DNA of 42,787 bases from Meiothermus cerbereus DSM 11376 (GCF_000620065.1 NZ_KK211061.1:1-42787); one strand, 5' to 3'. Positions 1 through 9,110 are shown, counted from the stretch's first letter. The notes: generated by a model from the sequence alone, not told the origin. Numbers and translations: made by a program.

Positions 1-348
1 CAGGAACGCAGCCAGGTGGGGGAGCTCTCCCAGGCGGTGCAAGCTGTTACCAACCAGCGGGTCGAAATCGCATACGTAGATCAGGGCTATACAGGCTCGG
101 AGGCGGAGCAGGCGGCTGCGCAGGAAGGGATAGCGCTGTGTGTGGTCAAGCTGGAGGAAGCCAAAAGAGGCTTCGTGTTGCTTCCCCGGCGTTGGGTAGT
201 TGAGCGCAGCTTTGCCTGGATGGCTCGTTTTCGTCGGCTGGCGCGTGACTACGAACGACTTACCGAAACGCTGAAGGGTTTTCACTGGCTGGCCTTCTCG
301 ATTCTGTTATTACCGAAAGTTCTTGATGGTTTACGATCGGCTTCTTAG
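1..348 (+). CDS. IS5-family transposase, C-terminal part (cut by window start)
   Basis: The reading frame is open from base 1, so only the last 115 codons of the gene are here. The visible part carries two of the three DDE catalytic residues: the second Asp in AYVDQGYTG, and the Glu in the motif RRWVVERSFAWMARFRRL, which is typical of the IS5 group (DDE_Tnp_1-like fold). The first Asp must lie upstream of the window. The frame reaches its stop (TAG) with no internal stop, so the gene may be intact. I could not define the right terminal inverted repeat of the element with confidence. It ends about 140 bases from the 3' end of luxS, to which it is convergent. Confidence 0.88.
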   Translation, partial: QERSQVGELSQAVQAVTNQRVEIAYVDQGYTGSEAEQAAAQEGIALCVVKLEEAKRGFVLLPRRWVVERSFAWMARFRRLARDYERLTETLKGFHWLAFSILLLPKVLDGLRSAS

Positions 349-415
349 CACACTCTAGAGCGCTCTTCAGAGAGATTGGCACAACCCCAATCACAAAAAG
401 GGCTTCACAGGCTTA

Positions 416-443
416 TTTTTGCCGCTGGGAGCAGCGGCAAAAA
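416..443. other. Inverted repeat between transposase and luxS
   Basis: Arms TTTTTGCCGCT and AGCGGCAAAAA are perfect inverted repeats around a 6-base loop. The position between two convergent genes suggests a 3' end structure. However, the T-run lies 5' and the A-run 3' on both strands, so there is no U-tract after the hairpin and it is not a canonical intrinsic terminator. Confidence 0.55.
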
Positions 444-489
444 AAGAGAGGACCGCGATAGAGCGCCGCTGATCTGCCTCGAGCCCACG

Positions 490-966
490 CTATGCAATCT
501 CGATGGTTTCCTGAACGTGCAGAGGGCCGCTCAACGCCCGCTCAGCCCAGACTTTTGCACCCTCTGGGTCGTGGTCGCGGTAGTTGCCGCACTCGAACTC
601 GCTCACCCCCGGTATGGGCTCGGCGTGGTTAACCACGTCCTGTAGGGTGGCCTGGAAGGCTTCCAGTACCTTTTGCGGCCCCGGTTCGCCCAGCACCACC
701 AGGTAAAACCCGGTGCGGCAGCCCATGGGCGAGATATCCACCACCCCCTCCAGGTGAGAACGAATGTACGTAGCCAGGAGGTGCTCGAGGGTATGGATGG
801 CCCCGGTGCTAAGGGCCTCCTGGTTGGGCTGGGCCAGACGCAGGTCGTATTTTTCGATTCGGTCGCCTTTGGGGGTTTCCTTTACCCCTGCCAAACGCAC
901 GTAAGGGGCCTTCACTTTTTGGTGGTCAAGGCGAAAAGACTCAGGCACAACCAGGGGTCTGGACAT
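490..966 (-). CDS. luxS: S-ribosylhomocysteine lyase LuxS
   Basis: LuxS cleaves S-ribosylhomocysteine to homocysteine and the AI-2 precursor DPD in the activated methyl cycle. The 158-residue length is normal for the family. The metal-binding HTLEH motif is at residues 58-62 (His58, His62), the third ligand is Cys126 in ECGNYRDH, the catalytic base is Glu61, and the catalytic Cys83 lies in MGCRTGFY. All key residues are present. The gene starts 30 bases after the stop of trkH. A TANNNT box (TAAACT) lies exactly six bases before the ATG with no Shine-Dalgarno sequence, so it probably has its own leaderless transcript. Whether AI-2 signals here or the gene serves only methyl recycling cannot be told from the window. 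Confidence 0.97.
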   Translation of the reverse strand: MSRPLVVPESFRLDHQKVKAPYVRLAGVKETPKGDRIEKYDLRLAQPNQEALSTGAIHTLEHLLATYIRSHLEGVVDISPMGCRTGFYLVVLGEPGPQKVLEAFQATLQDVVNHAEPIPGVSEFECGNYRDHDPEGAKVWAERALSGPLHVQETIEIA

Positions 967-972
967 GAGGAT

Positions 973-978
973 AGTTTA
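973..978 (-). promoter_or_regulatory. -10 box of leaderless luxS promoter
   Basis: On the minus strand TAAACT is followed by six bases (ATCCTC) and the luxS ATG, so the transcript would start at or next to the start codon. No convincing -35 box is visible. Confidence 0.5.
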
Positions 979-996
979 CTGCGTTGGGGGCCTGTT

Positions 997-2484
997 TTAA
1001 CTCTTTAGCTTTTTCCACAGTTCCGGGGTCAGCAGCAAGAACACCGGGATCAGCTCGATGCGCCCCGCCCACATCTGCACAATCAGGATTACCTTGGAGA
1101 GCGGTTCCAGCCCGGCGTAACTGCCCATCGGCCCCACCTCGCCCAACCCCGGCCCGATGTTGCCTACCGCCTGGGCGCTGGCGGTAAAACCAACCACAAA
1201 GTTGTTCTCGAGCAAAGAAATCAGCAAGGCTCCAGCAGCTACCAGGGTCACATAGAGGGTAATGAAGGCTGCCACCGAGCGCATTACCTCCTCACCCAGG
1301 CTTTTGCTGCCCAGCCGAAGGGTGATGATGGCCTGGGGGTGCAACGAACGTATCAGTTCCCGCCGCACGATGGCGCCCAGAACCAGCAAGCGAATTACCT
1401 TGATGCCGCCGGCCCCCGAGCCGGCGCACCCCCCCACAAACATGGCTGCAACCAGAATGGCCTGGGCTGCCGGAACCCACAGGGCAAAGTCGGCGCTGGC
1501 GTAGCCGGTGGTGGTGATGATGGAGGTTACGTTAAAGAAGGCATGCCGGATGGCATTGCCCCAGGTATAGTCCATGTTTTGACTGTGGTGGGTCATAAGG
1601 AAAACGGCCAGCACAGAGCTAAAGGCCAGCACAATTAGCGCATAGACCCGCAGTTCCACGTCCTTTAAAAGGGGCCGGGGGTCACGCGTGAAAAAAAGCT
1701 TGTATTGCAACACAAACCCTGCGCCACCCAAAAACATGAACAGGGTGCCGAACCACTGGGCCAGCGGGCTGTACTGTTCAAAACTGCGGGGGTTGGGGCT
1801 AAACCCAGCCGCAGGCAGGGTGGTGAGGGCATTGCAGATGGCTTCGAAGGGTGGGATGCCCGCAATCCAGTAACACAAAGCCGCCGCTAAGGTGAGGGCG
1901 GCGTAGACCTTGAGGATGCTTTGTGCTGCGGTGCGTAGCCGCGGGGTGAAGGGCTCCTTTTGCACCCCGGTACTCTCGGTGATGAAAAGTTGTCGTCCGG
2001 CCACCGCCAGATGGGCCAGCAAAGCCACTACCAGCACCAGAAAGCCCACCCCGCCAAACCATTGCATGAGGCTGCGCCAGAAGAACAGGCTGTAGCCAAA
2101 CTGGGAGAAGTCGGACAGGGCGGTAGCCCCGGTGGTGGTGAAGCCCGACATGGCCTCAAATAAGGCATCCAGGTAGGACATGTTCCCTGAAATCCAGAAG
2201 GGTATGGCACCCAGGGCAGGTACCAGCAGCCAGATCAGGGCTATGGAGAGCAGGGCTTCGGCCCGGCCTGGCTCATGCCTGGGGTCGCCCAGTCGATGGA
2301 ACCCCCAGCCCAGCCCCAGCCCTACCACCGCGCCGGTCAGGAACCCCCAGGGCGACTCGCGCAGAACCAGCGAAAGGGCCTCGAGCCCCAGCATGACCAC
2401 GCCCAGGGTCAGGTACACCACGCCCAGAAAATAGTAGGCAAAGCGCAGGTTTTCCAGTGGCCAGGGTTTCGCTCTTGTCTTCAT
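997..2484 (-). CDS. trkH: TrkH-type K+ transporter membrane subunit (copy 1)
   Basis: This 495-residue integral membrane protein belongs to the TrkH/KtrB family, which forms the K+ pore gated by the cytoplasmic TrkA ring. The four pore-loop motifs are visible in order: SGFTTTGAT, LPAAGFSPNP, ITTTGYASADFA and VGNIGPGLGEVG, each with the filter glycine. The C-terminus ends in the typical MWAGRIELIPVF...LTPELWKKL. It begins 12 bases after the stop of the second trkH copy, so the two are surely co-transcribed. The two copies are clear paralogues over their whole length, with differences mainly in loops and filter-flanking residues. Confidence 0.95.
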   Translation of the reverse strand: MKTRAKPWPLENLRFAYYFLGVVYLTLGVVMLGLEALSLVLRESPWGFLTGAVVGLGLGWGFHRLGDPRHEPGRAEALLSIALIWLLVPALGAIPFWISGNMSYLDALFEAMSGFTTTGATALSDFSQFGYSLFFWRSLMQWFGGVGFLVLVVALLAHLAVAGRQLFITESTGVQKEPFTPRLRTAAQSILKVYAALTLAAALCYWIAGIPPFEAICNALTTLPAAGFSPNPRSFEQYSPLAQWFGTLFMFLGGAGFVLQYKLFFTRDPRPLLKDVELRVYALIVLAFSSVLAVFLMTHHSQNMDYTWGNAIRHAFFNVTSIITTTGYASADFALWVPAAQAILVAAMFVGGCAGSGAGGIKVIRLLVLGAIVRRELIRSLHPQAIITLRLGSKSLGEEVMRSVAAFITLYVTLVAAGALLISLLENNFVVGFTASAQAVGNIGPGLGEVGPMGSYAGLEPLSKVILIVQMWAGRIELIPVFLLLTPELWKKLKS

Positions 2485-2496
2485 ACAGAACCGATG

Positions 2497-3981
2497 TTAG
2501 GCCCGCAAACGGCGCCAGAGCTCGGGCGTAAACAGTGAAAATACCGCGATCAGCTCGATGCGGCCTGCCCACATCTGAAAAATCATCACGGCCTTCGAGA
2601 GGGGGTGTAGGTCGCCGTAGTGGGCCATCGGCCCCACCGTTCCCAGCCCCGGCCCCACGTTGCCGATAGCGGCTGCCGAGGCGGTAAAGGCTACCACAAA
2701 GTCTTCTTCCAGTATTCCCATCACCAGCACCCCCAGGGCAAACAGACTCACATACAGGGTGATAAAGGCCGCAACCGAGCGCATTACGTCCTCGCCAATG
2801 TTTTTGTTGCCTACCCGCAAGGGCAGCACCGCTTGAGGGTGCAGGGCCCGTTGCAGTTCCCGCCGCACCAGGGCCCCGATAATCAGCCAGCGGATCACCT
2901 TAATGCTGCCCCCCACGCTGCCTGCACTGCCGCCAATGAACATCAGCATGACCAGCAGGGTTTGAGCCGGGACGACCCACTGGGCAAAGTCGGCGGAGGC
3001 AAAGCCGGTGCCGGTGATGATGGAGGTGGTCTGAAAGAAGGCGTGGCGCAGGGCGGGCTCGAGGGCGTAGTCGTGCCGCAGGAAAAGCACGCCGGCCATG
3101 ACCAGCCCCACCGTGAGCACAATCAGGGCATAGGCCCGAAACTCGGGGTCGCGCAGGGGGGCGCTGTACTCGCGGCCAAAAATGGCCCGGTATTGCAACA
3201 GCAGGTTAACCCCGGTGAGGAACATCACCCCCGCTGCAATCCACTGGGTGAGGGGGGCGTAGCCGGCAAAGCTTTGCGGGTTGGGACTAAAACCACCGGC
3301 GGAGACGCTGGAGAAGGTGTTGGCAATGGCCTCGAAGACCGGTACTCCGGTCAGCAGGTACGCGGTCAGGGTGAGCAGGGTGAGCAGCAGGTAGACCCGC
3401 AGAATGTAGTAGGCGGTCTGGCGCAGCTTGGGGGTGAGCTGCTGTTTTTGTACCCCGGTGGTCTCGGCAAAAAACATCTGCCGCCCGGCCAGCGCCAGGT
3501 GGGGTAGCACCACGATAAACAGCAGCAGAATGCCCATCCCGCCAAACCATTGGCTCAGGCTGCGCCAGAAAAAAAGCCCGTAGCTGAACTGGTCGAAGTT
3601 TGCCAGGATGGTGGCCCCGGTGGTGCTGAAGCCCGAGGTGGCCTCGAACAGGGCATCCAGGTAGCTCAGGCCCCCCGAAATCCAGAACGGGATGGCGCCC
3701 AGGATGGGAACCATAATCCACAGCCCGGCCACCGTCAGCAGGGCCTCGGCCCGGCGGGGTTCGGCCTGGGGGCTTCCCAGCTGGCGCAGCACCAGGCCCA
3801 GGCTCAATCCGATAGCGGCCCCCACAAAAAACCCCAGGGCATCTTCTCCCAGCAGCCAGTCGGCCAGGCCCAGCACCCCCATCACGGCCCCCAGCGCGAT
3901 GTAGACCGTGCCGGTCATGTAGGTAGCGACCGGGATGGGGTTGGCCGATTGTGCTTTAGCGAACCTGGGCCAGGACTTCAT
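2497..3981 (-). CDS. trkH: TrkH-type K+ transporter membrane subunit (copy 2)
   Basis: This 494-residue paralogue of the downstream trkH has pore-loop motifs SGFSTTGATI, SVSAGGFSPNP, ITGTGFASADFA and IGNVGPGLGTVG. The third loop reads ITGTGF instead of the ITTTGY of copy 1, a difference next to the selectivity filter. The chosen ATG overlaps the end of trkA by 26 bases, which implies translational coupling. An alternative start at the Met 22 codons further in (before TGTVYI) would remove the overlap but cut the N-terminus. Middle gene of a trkA-trkH-trkH operon. Confidence 0.95.
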   Translation of the reverse strand: MKSWPRFAKAQSANPIPVATYMTGTVYIALGAVMGVLGLADWLLGEDALGFFVGAAIGLSLGLVLRQLGSPQAEPRRAEALLTVAGLWIMVPILGAIPFWISGGLSYLDALFEATSGFSTTGATILANFDQFSYGLFFWRSLSQWFGGMGILLLFIVVLPHLALAGRQMFFAETTGVQKQQLTPKLRQTAYYILRVYLLLTLLTLTAYLLTGVPVFEAIANTFSSVSAGGFSPNPQSFAGYAPLTQWIAAGVMFLTGVNLLLQYRAIFGREYSAPLRDPEFRAYALIVLTVGLVMAGVLFLRHDYALEPALRHAFFQTTSIITGTGFASADFAQWVVPAQTLLVMLMFIGGSAGSVGGSIKVIRWLIIGALVRRELQRALHPQAVLPLRVGNKNIGEDVMRSVAAFITLYVSLFALGVLVMGILEEDFVVAFTASAAAIGNVGPGLGTVGPMAHYGDLHPLSKAVMIFQMWAGRIELIAVFSLFTPELWRRLRA

Positions 3982-5293
3982 CGGCTACCTGTCGGTCGGT
4001 GAGAACCAGAAGTTTGTCGCCGCCGGTGACCGCCAGCATGGGGGCGCGCAGGTAAACTCTGGTGCCGCGCTCGAGGGCCACCGCAATAGCCCCTTTGGGA
4101 AGCGACAATTTATCAAAAGGGGTTTCGCGGAAATCTGCCGGAAGCTCAAACTCCAGTAGTTCTACCTTGTCCTCAATAAGGGCCAGGTGGTCTACGTTGT
4201 CGGGGGCTATCCAGTCCACCACCTCGCGCACCGCTGCCGCACGGGGGGTGAGGGGGATGTCGATGCCCACATGCTCGAACAGGCGGCGGTTTTCGCCCCG
4301 GTTGACCCGGGTGATGACCTTGGCGACCCCCACCTGCTTGGCCAGGAGCGAGACCAGCAGGTTTTTCTCGTCGTTCTCGGTAACCGCCACCATCACGTCC
4401 ACATGGTCGAGGCCCTCCGACTCCAAGAGCTCGAGGTCGGTGCCGTCGCCCTCGAGCACCAGCGCCCCCGGCAAGTGTTCGGCCAGCCAGGCGCAGCGGT
4501 CGGGGTTGTGGTCAATGATGGTGACCTCGAGGCGGTGCTTGAGCAGCTCTTTGGTGACCATGTAGCCCACATTGCCGCCCCCCACCACCATCACCCGTCG
4601 TACCCGCTCGCGGGGGGAAAAACAGGCTTGGAGGGCGTCGAAACCCTGGGGGGTGGCCATGAAGAAGATGCGGTCTTCGGGCTCGAGGGCCAGCTGATTG
4701 AACTCGGGGTCGGTGGCTGCAAAAAAACGACCATCGCGCAAGATGCCCGCCAGCAGGCTGCCGGGAGGCCAGTCCAACAAGACCAGCTGCTTGCCAATGT
4801 AGGGGCCACCCTCCCGCACCTGGTACTCCACAAAGCGCAGCCGACCTCCAGCAAGCACCTCGGTGTCCACGGCACCGGGGATTCGAATAACCTCCACAAT
4901 TTCCTTGGCCAGCGAGCGCTGAGGCCAGAAGACCTGGTCGATGCGGGTGCCCAAAATTTCCACCGTGCGCGGGTCGGTCAGGATGTCCACGTAGGATTGC
5001 TTCCCCACAAAACACAGGGTTTCCCTGGCCCCCAGGCCTTTGGCCAGCATGCAGGCGATCAGGTTGACCTCATCCCAGTTGGTGGTTGCGATAAAGGTGT
5101 TGCACAGGTCTACCTTGGCCTCACGCAAAACCTCAGGGTCGGTAACGCTACCGATCACCACCTGCACATCCAACCCCCCCAACCGTTCCTTGGCCTCGGG
5201 GTTGGTATCCACCACCACCAGGTCGTGCTGGGTGTGTAGGGCTTTGGCAATCTGCGAGCCGATTTCGCCGCCGCCAGCAATCACGATATACAT
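3956..5293 (-). CDS. trkA: Trk K+ uptake regulatory subunit TrkA
   Basis: The cytoplasmic gating subunit of Trk K+ channels binds NAD(H) or nucleotides. The 445 residues form two RCK halves. The first begins with the Rossmann motif AGGGEIGSQIA followed by an acidic VVDTN; the second begins near residue 233 with VVGGGNVGYMV followed by IDHNPD. Each half ends in a TrkA_C-like segment. The ATG has a good Shine-Dalgarno (AAGGAG) and a long leader. It is the first gene of an operon with two trkH genes, so one TrkA ring type probably serves both membrane subunits. Confidence 0.95.
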   Translation of the reverse strand: MYIVIAGGGEIGSQIAKALHTQHDLVVVDTNPEAKERLGGLDVQVVIGSVTDPEVLREAKVDLCNTFIATTNWDEVNLIACMLAKGLGARETLCFVGKQSYVDILTDPRTVEILGTRIDQVFWPQRSLAKEIVEVIRIPGAVDTEVLAGGRLRFVEYQVREGGPYIGKQLVLLDWPPGSLLAGILRDGRFFAATDPEFNQLALEPEDRIFFMATPQGFDALQACFSPRERVRRVMVVGGGNVGYMVTKELLKHRLEVTIIDHNPDRCAWLAEHLPGALVLEGDGTDLELLESEGLDHVDVMVAVTENDEKNLLVSLLAKQVGVAKVITRVNRGENRRLFEHVGIDIPLTPRAAAVREVVDWIAPDNVDHLALIEDKVELLEFELPADFRETPFDKLSLPKGAIAVALERGTRVYLRAPMLAVTGGDKLLVLTDRQVADEVLAQVR

Positions 5294-5519
5294 AACCGGC
5301 TCCTTTTGACAGGCCAGGCGCTAAATGCCGGCTGCCGAAGGCCTCCAGCCCGGTAGCCTGCCCGCTTTGTGCAAAGGCTGCGCTTCCAGGTGGCCGAAAC
5401 CTTGTTTGGTGGCGGCTTTTCGCCAACAGCGCTGGTGGCGAGAAAAGCGATGAAAATGCATTTGTGCCGCTTGTCCAAGCCCAAACCGAGTTGCGAAGGT
5501 TCCATAACCCAAACTTGGT
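5294..5519 (-). promoter_or_regulatory. trkA upstream region with a stem-loop
   Basis: This 226-base region separates rimO from trkA and must hold the operon promoter. It contains an inverted repeat, CTTTTCGCCA (5416-5425) with TGGCGAGAAAAG (5436-5447, two extra bases bulged). I looked for the conserved blocks of the c-di-AMP (ydaO) riboswitch, which controls K+ transport genes in other phyla, and did not see them. No -35/-10 pair stands out. Confidence 0.35.
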
Positions 5520-6902
5520 TCAGCTTACACCCGAACGGTCTTTTGTAGCCACGCGCTGCACCAGCGGAACCCCAGGGTGCCAGGCCACCCGCCCCACCAT
5601 CTGGCCGTGCAGGTCGTAGGCTTCGGCCTGGGTAACCCGAACCCGGATGATCTCGCCGATTTTTACGGTGCCGTCGGTCTCGGCATACACCAGCCCGTCA
5701 ATCCCGGGGGCGTCGTATTTGGAGCGCCCCACCACCTGGCCGGGCAGCTCGCCGTAGTCGTCCACGATGACCTCGAGGGTCTGCCCTAGCCGGGCTTGGT
5801 TTTTCTCCAGGCTAATCTGCTGCTGCAAAGCCATCAGGCGTGCCTGGCGCTCTTCCTTGACTTCCTGGGGCACAGCCCCCGGCAGGGCGTTGGCCTCGGC
5901 CCCCTCAACTTCGGAGTAGGTAAAACAGCCCACCCGGTCGAGCCGGGCTTCGGCGATGAAGTCCAGCAGCAGGGCAAAATCTTCCTCGGTTTCGCCGGGG
6001 AAGCCCACGATAAAGCTCGAGCGAATCGCCAGGTCGGGCGCGATGGAGCGCCATTCTTGCAGGGTTTTGAGGTGACTCTCGGCGCCGCCGGGGCGGCGCA
6101 TGGCCCGCAGAATCCTGGGGCTGGCGTGCTGAAGGGGTACATCCAGGTAGGGCAGCAGCTTACCTTCGGCCATCAGTGGGATCAGTTCGCGCACGTGGGG
6201 ATAGGGATACACGTAGTGCAGCCGCACCCAGGCCCCCAGGCCGGCCAGCTCGCCAACCAGATCCACCAGGTGGGCCCGCACCGGCTTGCCCGCGTACTCG
6301 CTGGTGCGGTGGCGAATGTCTACCCCATAGGCGGAAGTGTCTTGCGCGATTATCAGCAGTTCTTTGGTACCAGTACCCACCAGTCGGGTGGCCTCAAAGA
6401 GGATATCGGCGGCGTCGCGGCTTTTTTGCAGGCCGCGCAGCTTGGGAATGATGCAGAAGCTGCACTTGTGGTTGCAACCTTCGGCAATTTTGAGGTAGGC
6501 GTAGTGGCGGGGGGTAAGCTTGACCTGTGGAGGAACCAGGGCCGTAAAGGGGTTCTGGTCTAGCGGAACCACCCGCTGCACCGCGGCCAGCACCCGGTCT
6601 ACTTCGCCAGGGCCGGTGACCTCGAGCACCTGTGGGTGGGCCTGCTGGATGACCTCAGGCCGCGCCCCCAGGCAGCCGGTCACAATCACCTTGCCGTTTT
6701 CCGCCAGGGCTTCGCCGATGGCCGAAAGCGACTCCTCGATTGCGGGCGTGATGAAGCCACAGGTGTTGACCACCACCACATCGGCCTCCTGATAGGTGGG
6801 CGCAGTCTCGTACCCCTGGGCCCGTAGGCGTGAGAGAATTTGCTCCGAATCGACCAGGGCCTTGGGACAGCCCAGACTTACAAACCCAACCTTGCCTGCC
6901 AT
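5520..6902 (-). CDS. rimO: Ribosomal protein S12 methylthiotransferase RimO
   Basis: RimO is a radical-SAM enzyme with two 4Fe-4S clusters that adds a methylthio group to the conserved Asp of ribosomal protein S12. The N-terminal UPF0004 domain shows the three cluster Cys in [21 protein letters not shown] and VTGCLGA. The radical-SAM motif CNHKCSFC follows mid-protein, and a TRAM-like domain ends the protein. [12 protein letters not shown] distinguishes RimO from MiaB. The ATG at 6902 was chosen because AGGAGA lies just upstream and translation starts [12 protein letters not shown]; the open frame continues 10 codons further to a TTG. About 460 residues, usual for the family. Confidence 0.95.
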   Translation of the reverse strand: MAGKVGFVSLGCPKALVDSEQILSRLRAQGYETAPTYQEADVVVVNTCGFITPAIEESLSAIGEALAENGKVIVTGCLGARPEVIQQAHPQVLEVTGPGEVDRVLAAVQRVVPLDQNPFTALVPPQVKLTPRHYAYLKIAEGCNHKCSFCIIPKLRGLQKSRDAADILFEATRLVGTGTKELLIIAQDTSAYGVDIRHRTSEYAGKPVRAHLVDLVGELAGLGAWVRLHYVYPYPHVRELIPLMAEGKLLPYLDVPLQHASPRILRAMRRPGGAESHLKTLQEWRSIAPDLAIRSSFIVGFPGETEEDFALLLDFIAEARLDRVGCFTYSEVEGAEANALPGAVPQEVKEERQARLMALQQQISLEKNQARLGQTLEVIVDDYGELPGQVVGRSKYDAPGIDGLVYAETDGTVKIGEIIRVRVTQAEAYDLHGQMVGRVAWHPGVPLVQRVATKDRSGVS

Positions 6903-6974
6903 TTGCTCTCCTGTGCGCCCTTGGCGCGACAACAGTCCCGAGTATAGCAGGTTTGCTGACCAACGGTTGGGTTG

Positions 6975-7910
6975 CTACTGCCCGAAACGCTGGGTGACCA
7001 CCTGACCCACATTGCCCATGCGTCCTTGATCCTGGCCGTTGACAAATACCCGCACCACCCCAGCATTGCCGGCCCGCACCACCACCGGCAGGGGATAGCT
7101 GAGCTGGGTTCCGCCGGGTACGGTGCCTTCGTAGAGCTGCCGACCCGTGCGGGCGTCGGTTACCCGAATCCAGCTGGTGCCCTCGAGCCTCAGTACCAGT
7201 CCGGTACTGGGGGTGGGGCTGGCTGGACTCGCGGGGGGTGGGGTTTCGGGGCTCGAGGGAGCTGTGGGGGTAGGTGGGGGTGCGGGGGGAATCGGGGTGA
7301 GGACAAAGCTCAGGTTGCGGTTGCTTTGCAGGCTGAGCACCTGTTCGTACTTCTGGTAGCCGGGTGCTTCGATGCGGAGGGTGCGTTCACCGGCCTCGAC
7401 GCGGGCCTCGAGGGGGGCCTGACCAAGCAAGAAGCCATCGAGGTAGACCCGGGCGCCTTGGGGTTGCGTGGTAATGCGCAGGCTCACCTGCTGAGGGGGC
7501 GGAGGCGCGACGGGGGCCGATGGGGTGGGCGTTGGTGCCACGGTACTGGGGCGGTTGAGGGCGCGGTATCCCCACCAGCCCAGGAGCAGTAGCACAAGCA
7601 ATAGAATCAAGAGCCATCCGAAACCCAGCAAAGAAGGCGTTTTGGGGCCAGCAGTGGGGTTTGTGGGCCCTACGGTTTGGGGCACACCCGCCGGATAGAG
7701 GGCCAGCAAGGGGGCGGGGTCGAGACCCAATAGCTGGGCGTAGCGCCTGAGGTAGCCTCGCGCCAGGGGGGGTTCGGGGAGTTCGTCAAAGCGACAGTCT
7801 TCCAGGGCCTCCAGAACAGCCCGCCGCACCTTGAGAAACTCCGCCGCCTGCGAAATTTCCAGGCCCTTGGCCTCCCGGGCTTCCTTTAGCCGCTTTCCCA
7901 GCTCACACAT
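6975..7910 (-). CDS. RodZ-like membrane protein: HTH, TM helix, PEGA and C-terminal domain
   Basis: The 311 residues fall into four parts. An N-terminal cytoplasmic helix-turn-helix of the RodZ/HTH_25 type (LGKRLKEAREAKGLEISQAA, then YLRRYAQLLGLD) is followed by one transmembrane helix (about residues 95-115), an extracytoplasmic PEGA domain (GARVYLDGFLLGQAPLE...APGYQKY), a Pro/Thr/Ser-rich linker, and a C-terminal DUF4115-like domain (TSWIRVTDARTGRQLYEGTVPGG). RodZ links the MreB cytoskeleton to the cell-wall elongation machinery. The PEGA insertion is not part of Escherichia coli RodZ. An independent role cannot be excluded, as mre genes are not nearby. A TAGAAT box sits eight bases before the ATG. 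Confidence 0.82.
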   Translation of the reverse strand: MCELGKRLKEAREAKGLEISQAAEFLKVRRAVLEALEDCRFDELPEPPLARGYLRRYAQLLGLDPAPLLALYPAGVPQTVGPTNPTAGPKTPSLLGFGWLLILLLVLLLLGWWGYRALNRPSTVAPTPTPSAPVAPPPPQQVSLRITTQPQGARVYLDGFLLGQAPLEARVEAGERTLRIEAPGYQKYEQVLSLQSNRNLSFVLTPIPPAPPPTPTAPSSPETPPPASPASPTPSTGLVLRLEGTSWIRVTDARTGRQLYEGTVPGGTQLSYPLPVVVRAGNAGVVRVFVNGQDQGRMGNVGQVVTQRFGQ

Positions 7911-7964
7911 TTCGCCCTATTCTATGCCACAAAGCGTGACTGTGCATGCGTAACGGAAGGGGCA

Positions 7965-8849
7965 TTACCCCTGAACCAGGGCTAGGGCAATCTGGGCAGC
8001 TAAACGGGCATTTTCTTCCAAGAGCCGTAGATTGACCTCGTCGGTCTGGCCCCCGCTCAACTCGGATATGCGCCGGAGCAAAAAGGGTGTCAGGGCCTTG
8101 CCGCCAATCCCGAGCCGGGCGGCCTCCTGGGTGGCTTGCTCCACCCAGCGCTGTACCTGGACAAAGTCCAGCCCCCTGGAGATGGGGTTGAGCACCAGGC
8201 TGGCCCCCGGCAATCCCAGTTCTTGGGCAGCCCGAAAAGCCCGGGCGGCCTCCTGGGCCGACTCGACCCGGGCCGGCAGCAGGTAGGGGCTGGAAGGGCT
8301 GTGAAAGGCGGGAAGGTGGTTGGTTCGGTAGCCCAGCAGGGCTACCCCCAGCGACTCGAGCCGCTCTAAGGTGGCGGCGAGATCGAGGATGCTTTTGGGG
8401 CCTGCTGACACCACCACAATGGGGGTGCGGGAAAGCTCGAGCAAATCTGCCGACTCGTCGTAGGGGTGGGGGTGCACGCCGCCAATGCCGCCGGTAGCAA
8501 ACACCCGGATGCCGGCCTTGTGGGCCAGGAAGGTGGTGGAGGCCACGGTGGTGCCGGCGCTTTTACCCTGGGCTACGAGGGCCCCAAGGTTCCACAGGCT
8601 GGCTTTGTCTGCGGTATCGTCGGCGGCGATGGCCTCGAGCTCATCTGGCGTTAGGCCCACCACCACTTCCCCTTTCAAGATGGCAATGGTCGCGGGGATG
8701 GCCCCCACCTGTCGTACGGTGTCCTCGAGTTTGCGGGCGAGCTCGAGGTTCAAGGGGCGGGGCAGGCCGTGGGTAATAACGGTGGACTCGAGGGCCACCA
8801 CGGCCCGGTGGGTGTGCAGGGCCTGGGCGACATCGGGGTGTACACGCAT
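7965..8849 (-). CDS. psuG: Pseudouridine-5'-phosphate glycosidase
   Basis: This enzyme of the indigoidine-synthase-A-like/PsuG family splits pseudouridine 5'-phosphate into uracil and ribose 5-phosphate. Family signatures are LESTVITHGLPRP at the N-terminus, TTVASTTFLAHKAGI, FATGGIGGVHP, VVSAGPKSILDL (whose Lys is the expected Schiff-base residue) and LGYRTNHLPAFH. The 294-residue length is normal. The usual partner, the PfkB-type kinase psuK, is not adjacent. A TATGCT box lies six bases before the ATG and no Shine-Dalgarno is present, so the transcript is probably leaderless. Confidence 0.94.
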   Translation of the reverse strand: MRVHPDVAQALHTHRAVVALESTVITHGLPRPLNLELARKLEDTVRQVGAIPATIAILKGEVVVGLTPDELEAIAADDTADKASLWNLGALVAQGKSAGTTVASTTFLAHKAGIRVFATGGIGGVHPHPYDESADLLELSRTPIVVVSAGPKSILDLAATLERLESLGVALLGYRTNHLPAFHSPSSPYLLPARVESAQEAARAFRAAQELGLPGASLVLNPISRGLDFVQVQRWVEQATQEAARLGIGGKALTPFLLRRISELSGGQTDEVNLRLLEENARLAAQIALALVQG

Positions 8850-8855
8850 GCCAAC

Positions 8856-8861
8856 AGCATA
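8856..8861 (-). promoter_or_regulatory. -10 box of leaderless psuG promoter
   Basis: Minus-strand TATGCT is followed by six bases (GTTGGC) and the psuG ATG. No clear -35 box is seen. Confidence 0.5.
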
Positions 8862-8952
8862 AGGTAGGGGCGAAGGTAGGGGATAGCACGCCTGGCCCCG
8901 GTCAGGGCGGTCGCTTTACCGGGCGGGGCCCACCAATGCCCCGTGCAACGTA

Positions 8953-9110
8953 ATACCAGATTCGGTTAGTTCGTCACCGAACGGTGACGAACTAACCCGA
9001 CCGAAGGGATACGCTTTCTTCGCCGAGCGCAGCGAGGGGTGTGCTCTAGGATTCAAAAAGATAGCCTCTTAGCGCTTTTTATTTGAAGATTATCTTTTTG
9101 AATCCGGTAT
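8953..9110 (+). repeat. Two-hairpin MITE-like element, long form, copy 1
   Basis: First of four copies of an element with near-perfect 11-bp terminal inverted repeats (ATACCRGATTC). Hairpin A has arms GGTTAGTTCGTCACCG / CGGTGACGAACTAACC. A core reads CCGACCGAAGGGA. Hairpin B has arms GGATTCAAAAAGATA / TATCTTTTTGAATCC. This 158-base long form carries about 31 extra bases in the core (GATACGCTTTC...GCGAGGGG). It is almost identical to the copy at 32047-32204, in the opposite orientation. It has no coding capacity and occupies most of the gap between psuG and the GGDEF gene; the rest of that 366-base gap holds a possible family-2 remnant (8909-8952) and a hairpin. Confidence 0.9.

Noticed and set aside
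416-443. Hairpin between the transposase gene and luxS as a bidirectional terminator
   Set aside because: The T and A runs are on the wrong sides of the stem on both strands, so no U-tract follows the hairpin.
2620-3507. A 295-codon plus-strand frame opposite the second trkH
   Set aside because: Antisense shadow with a Gly/Gln/His-rich, domainless translation; the trkH reading is complete on the other strand.
5294-5519. c-di-AMP (ydaO) riboswitch before the K+ uptake operon
   Set aside because: The conserved riboswitch blocks are not present; only a simple stem-loop was found.
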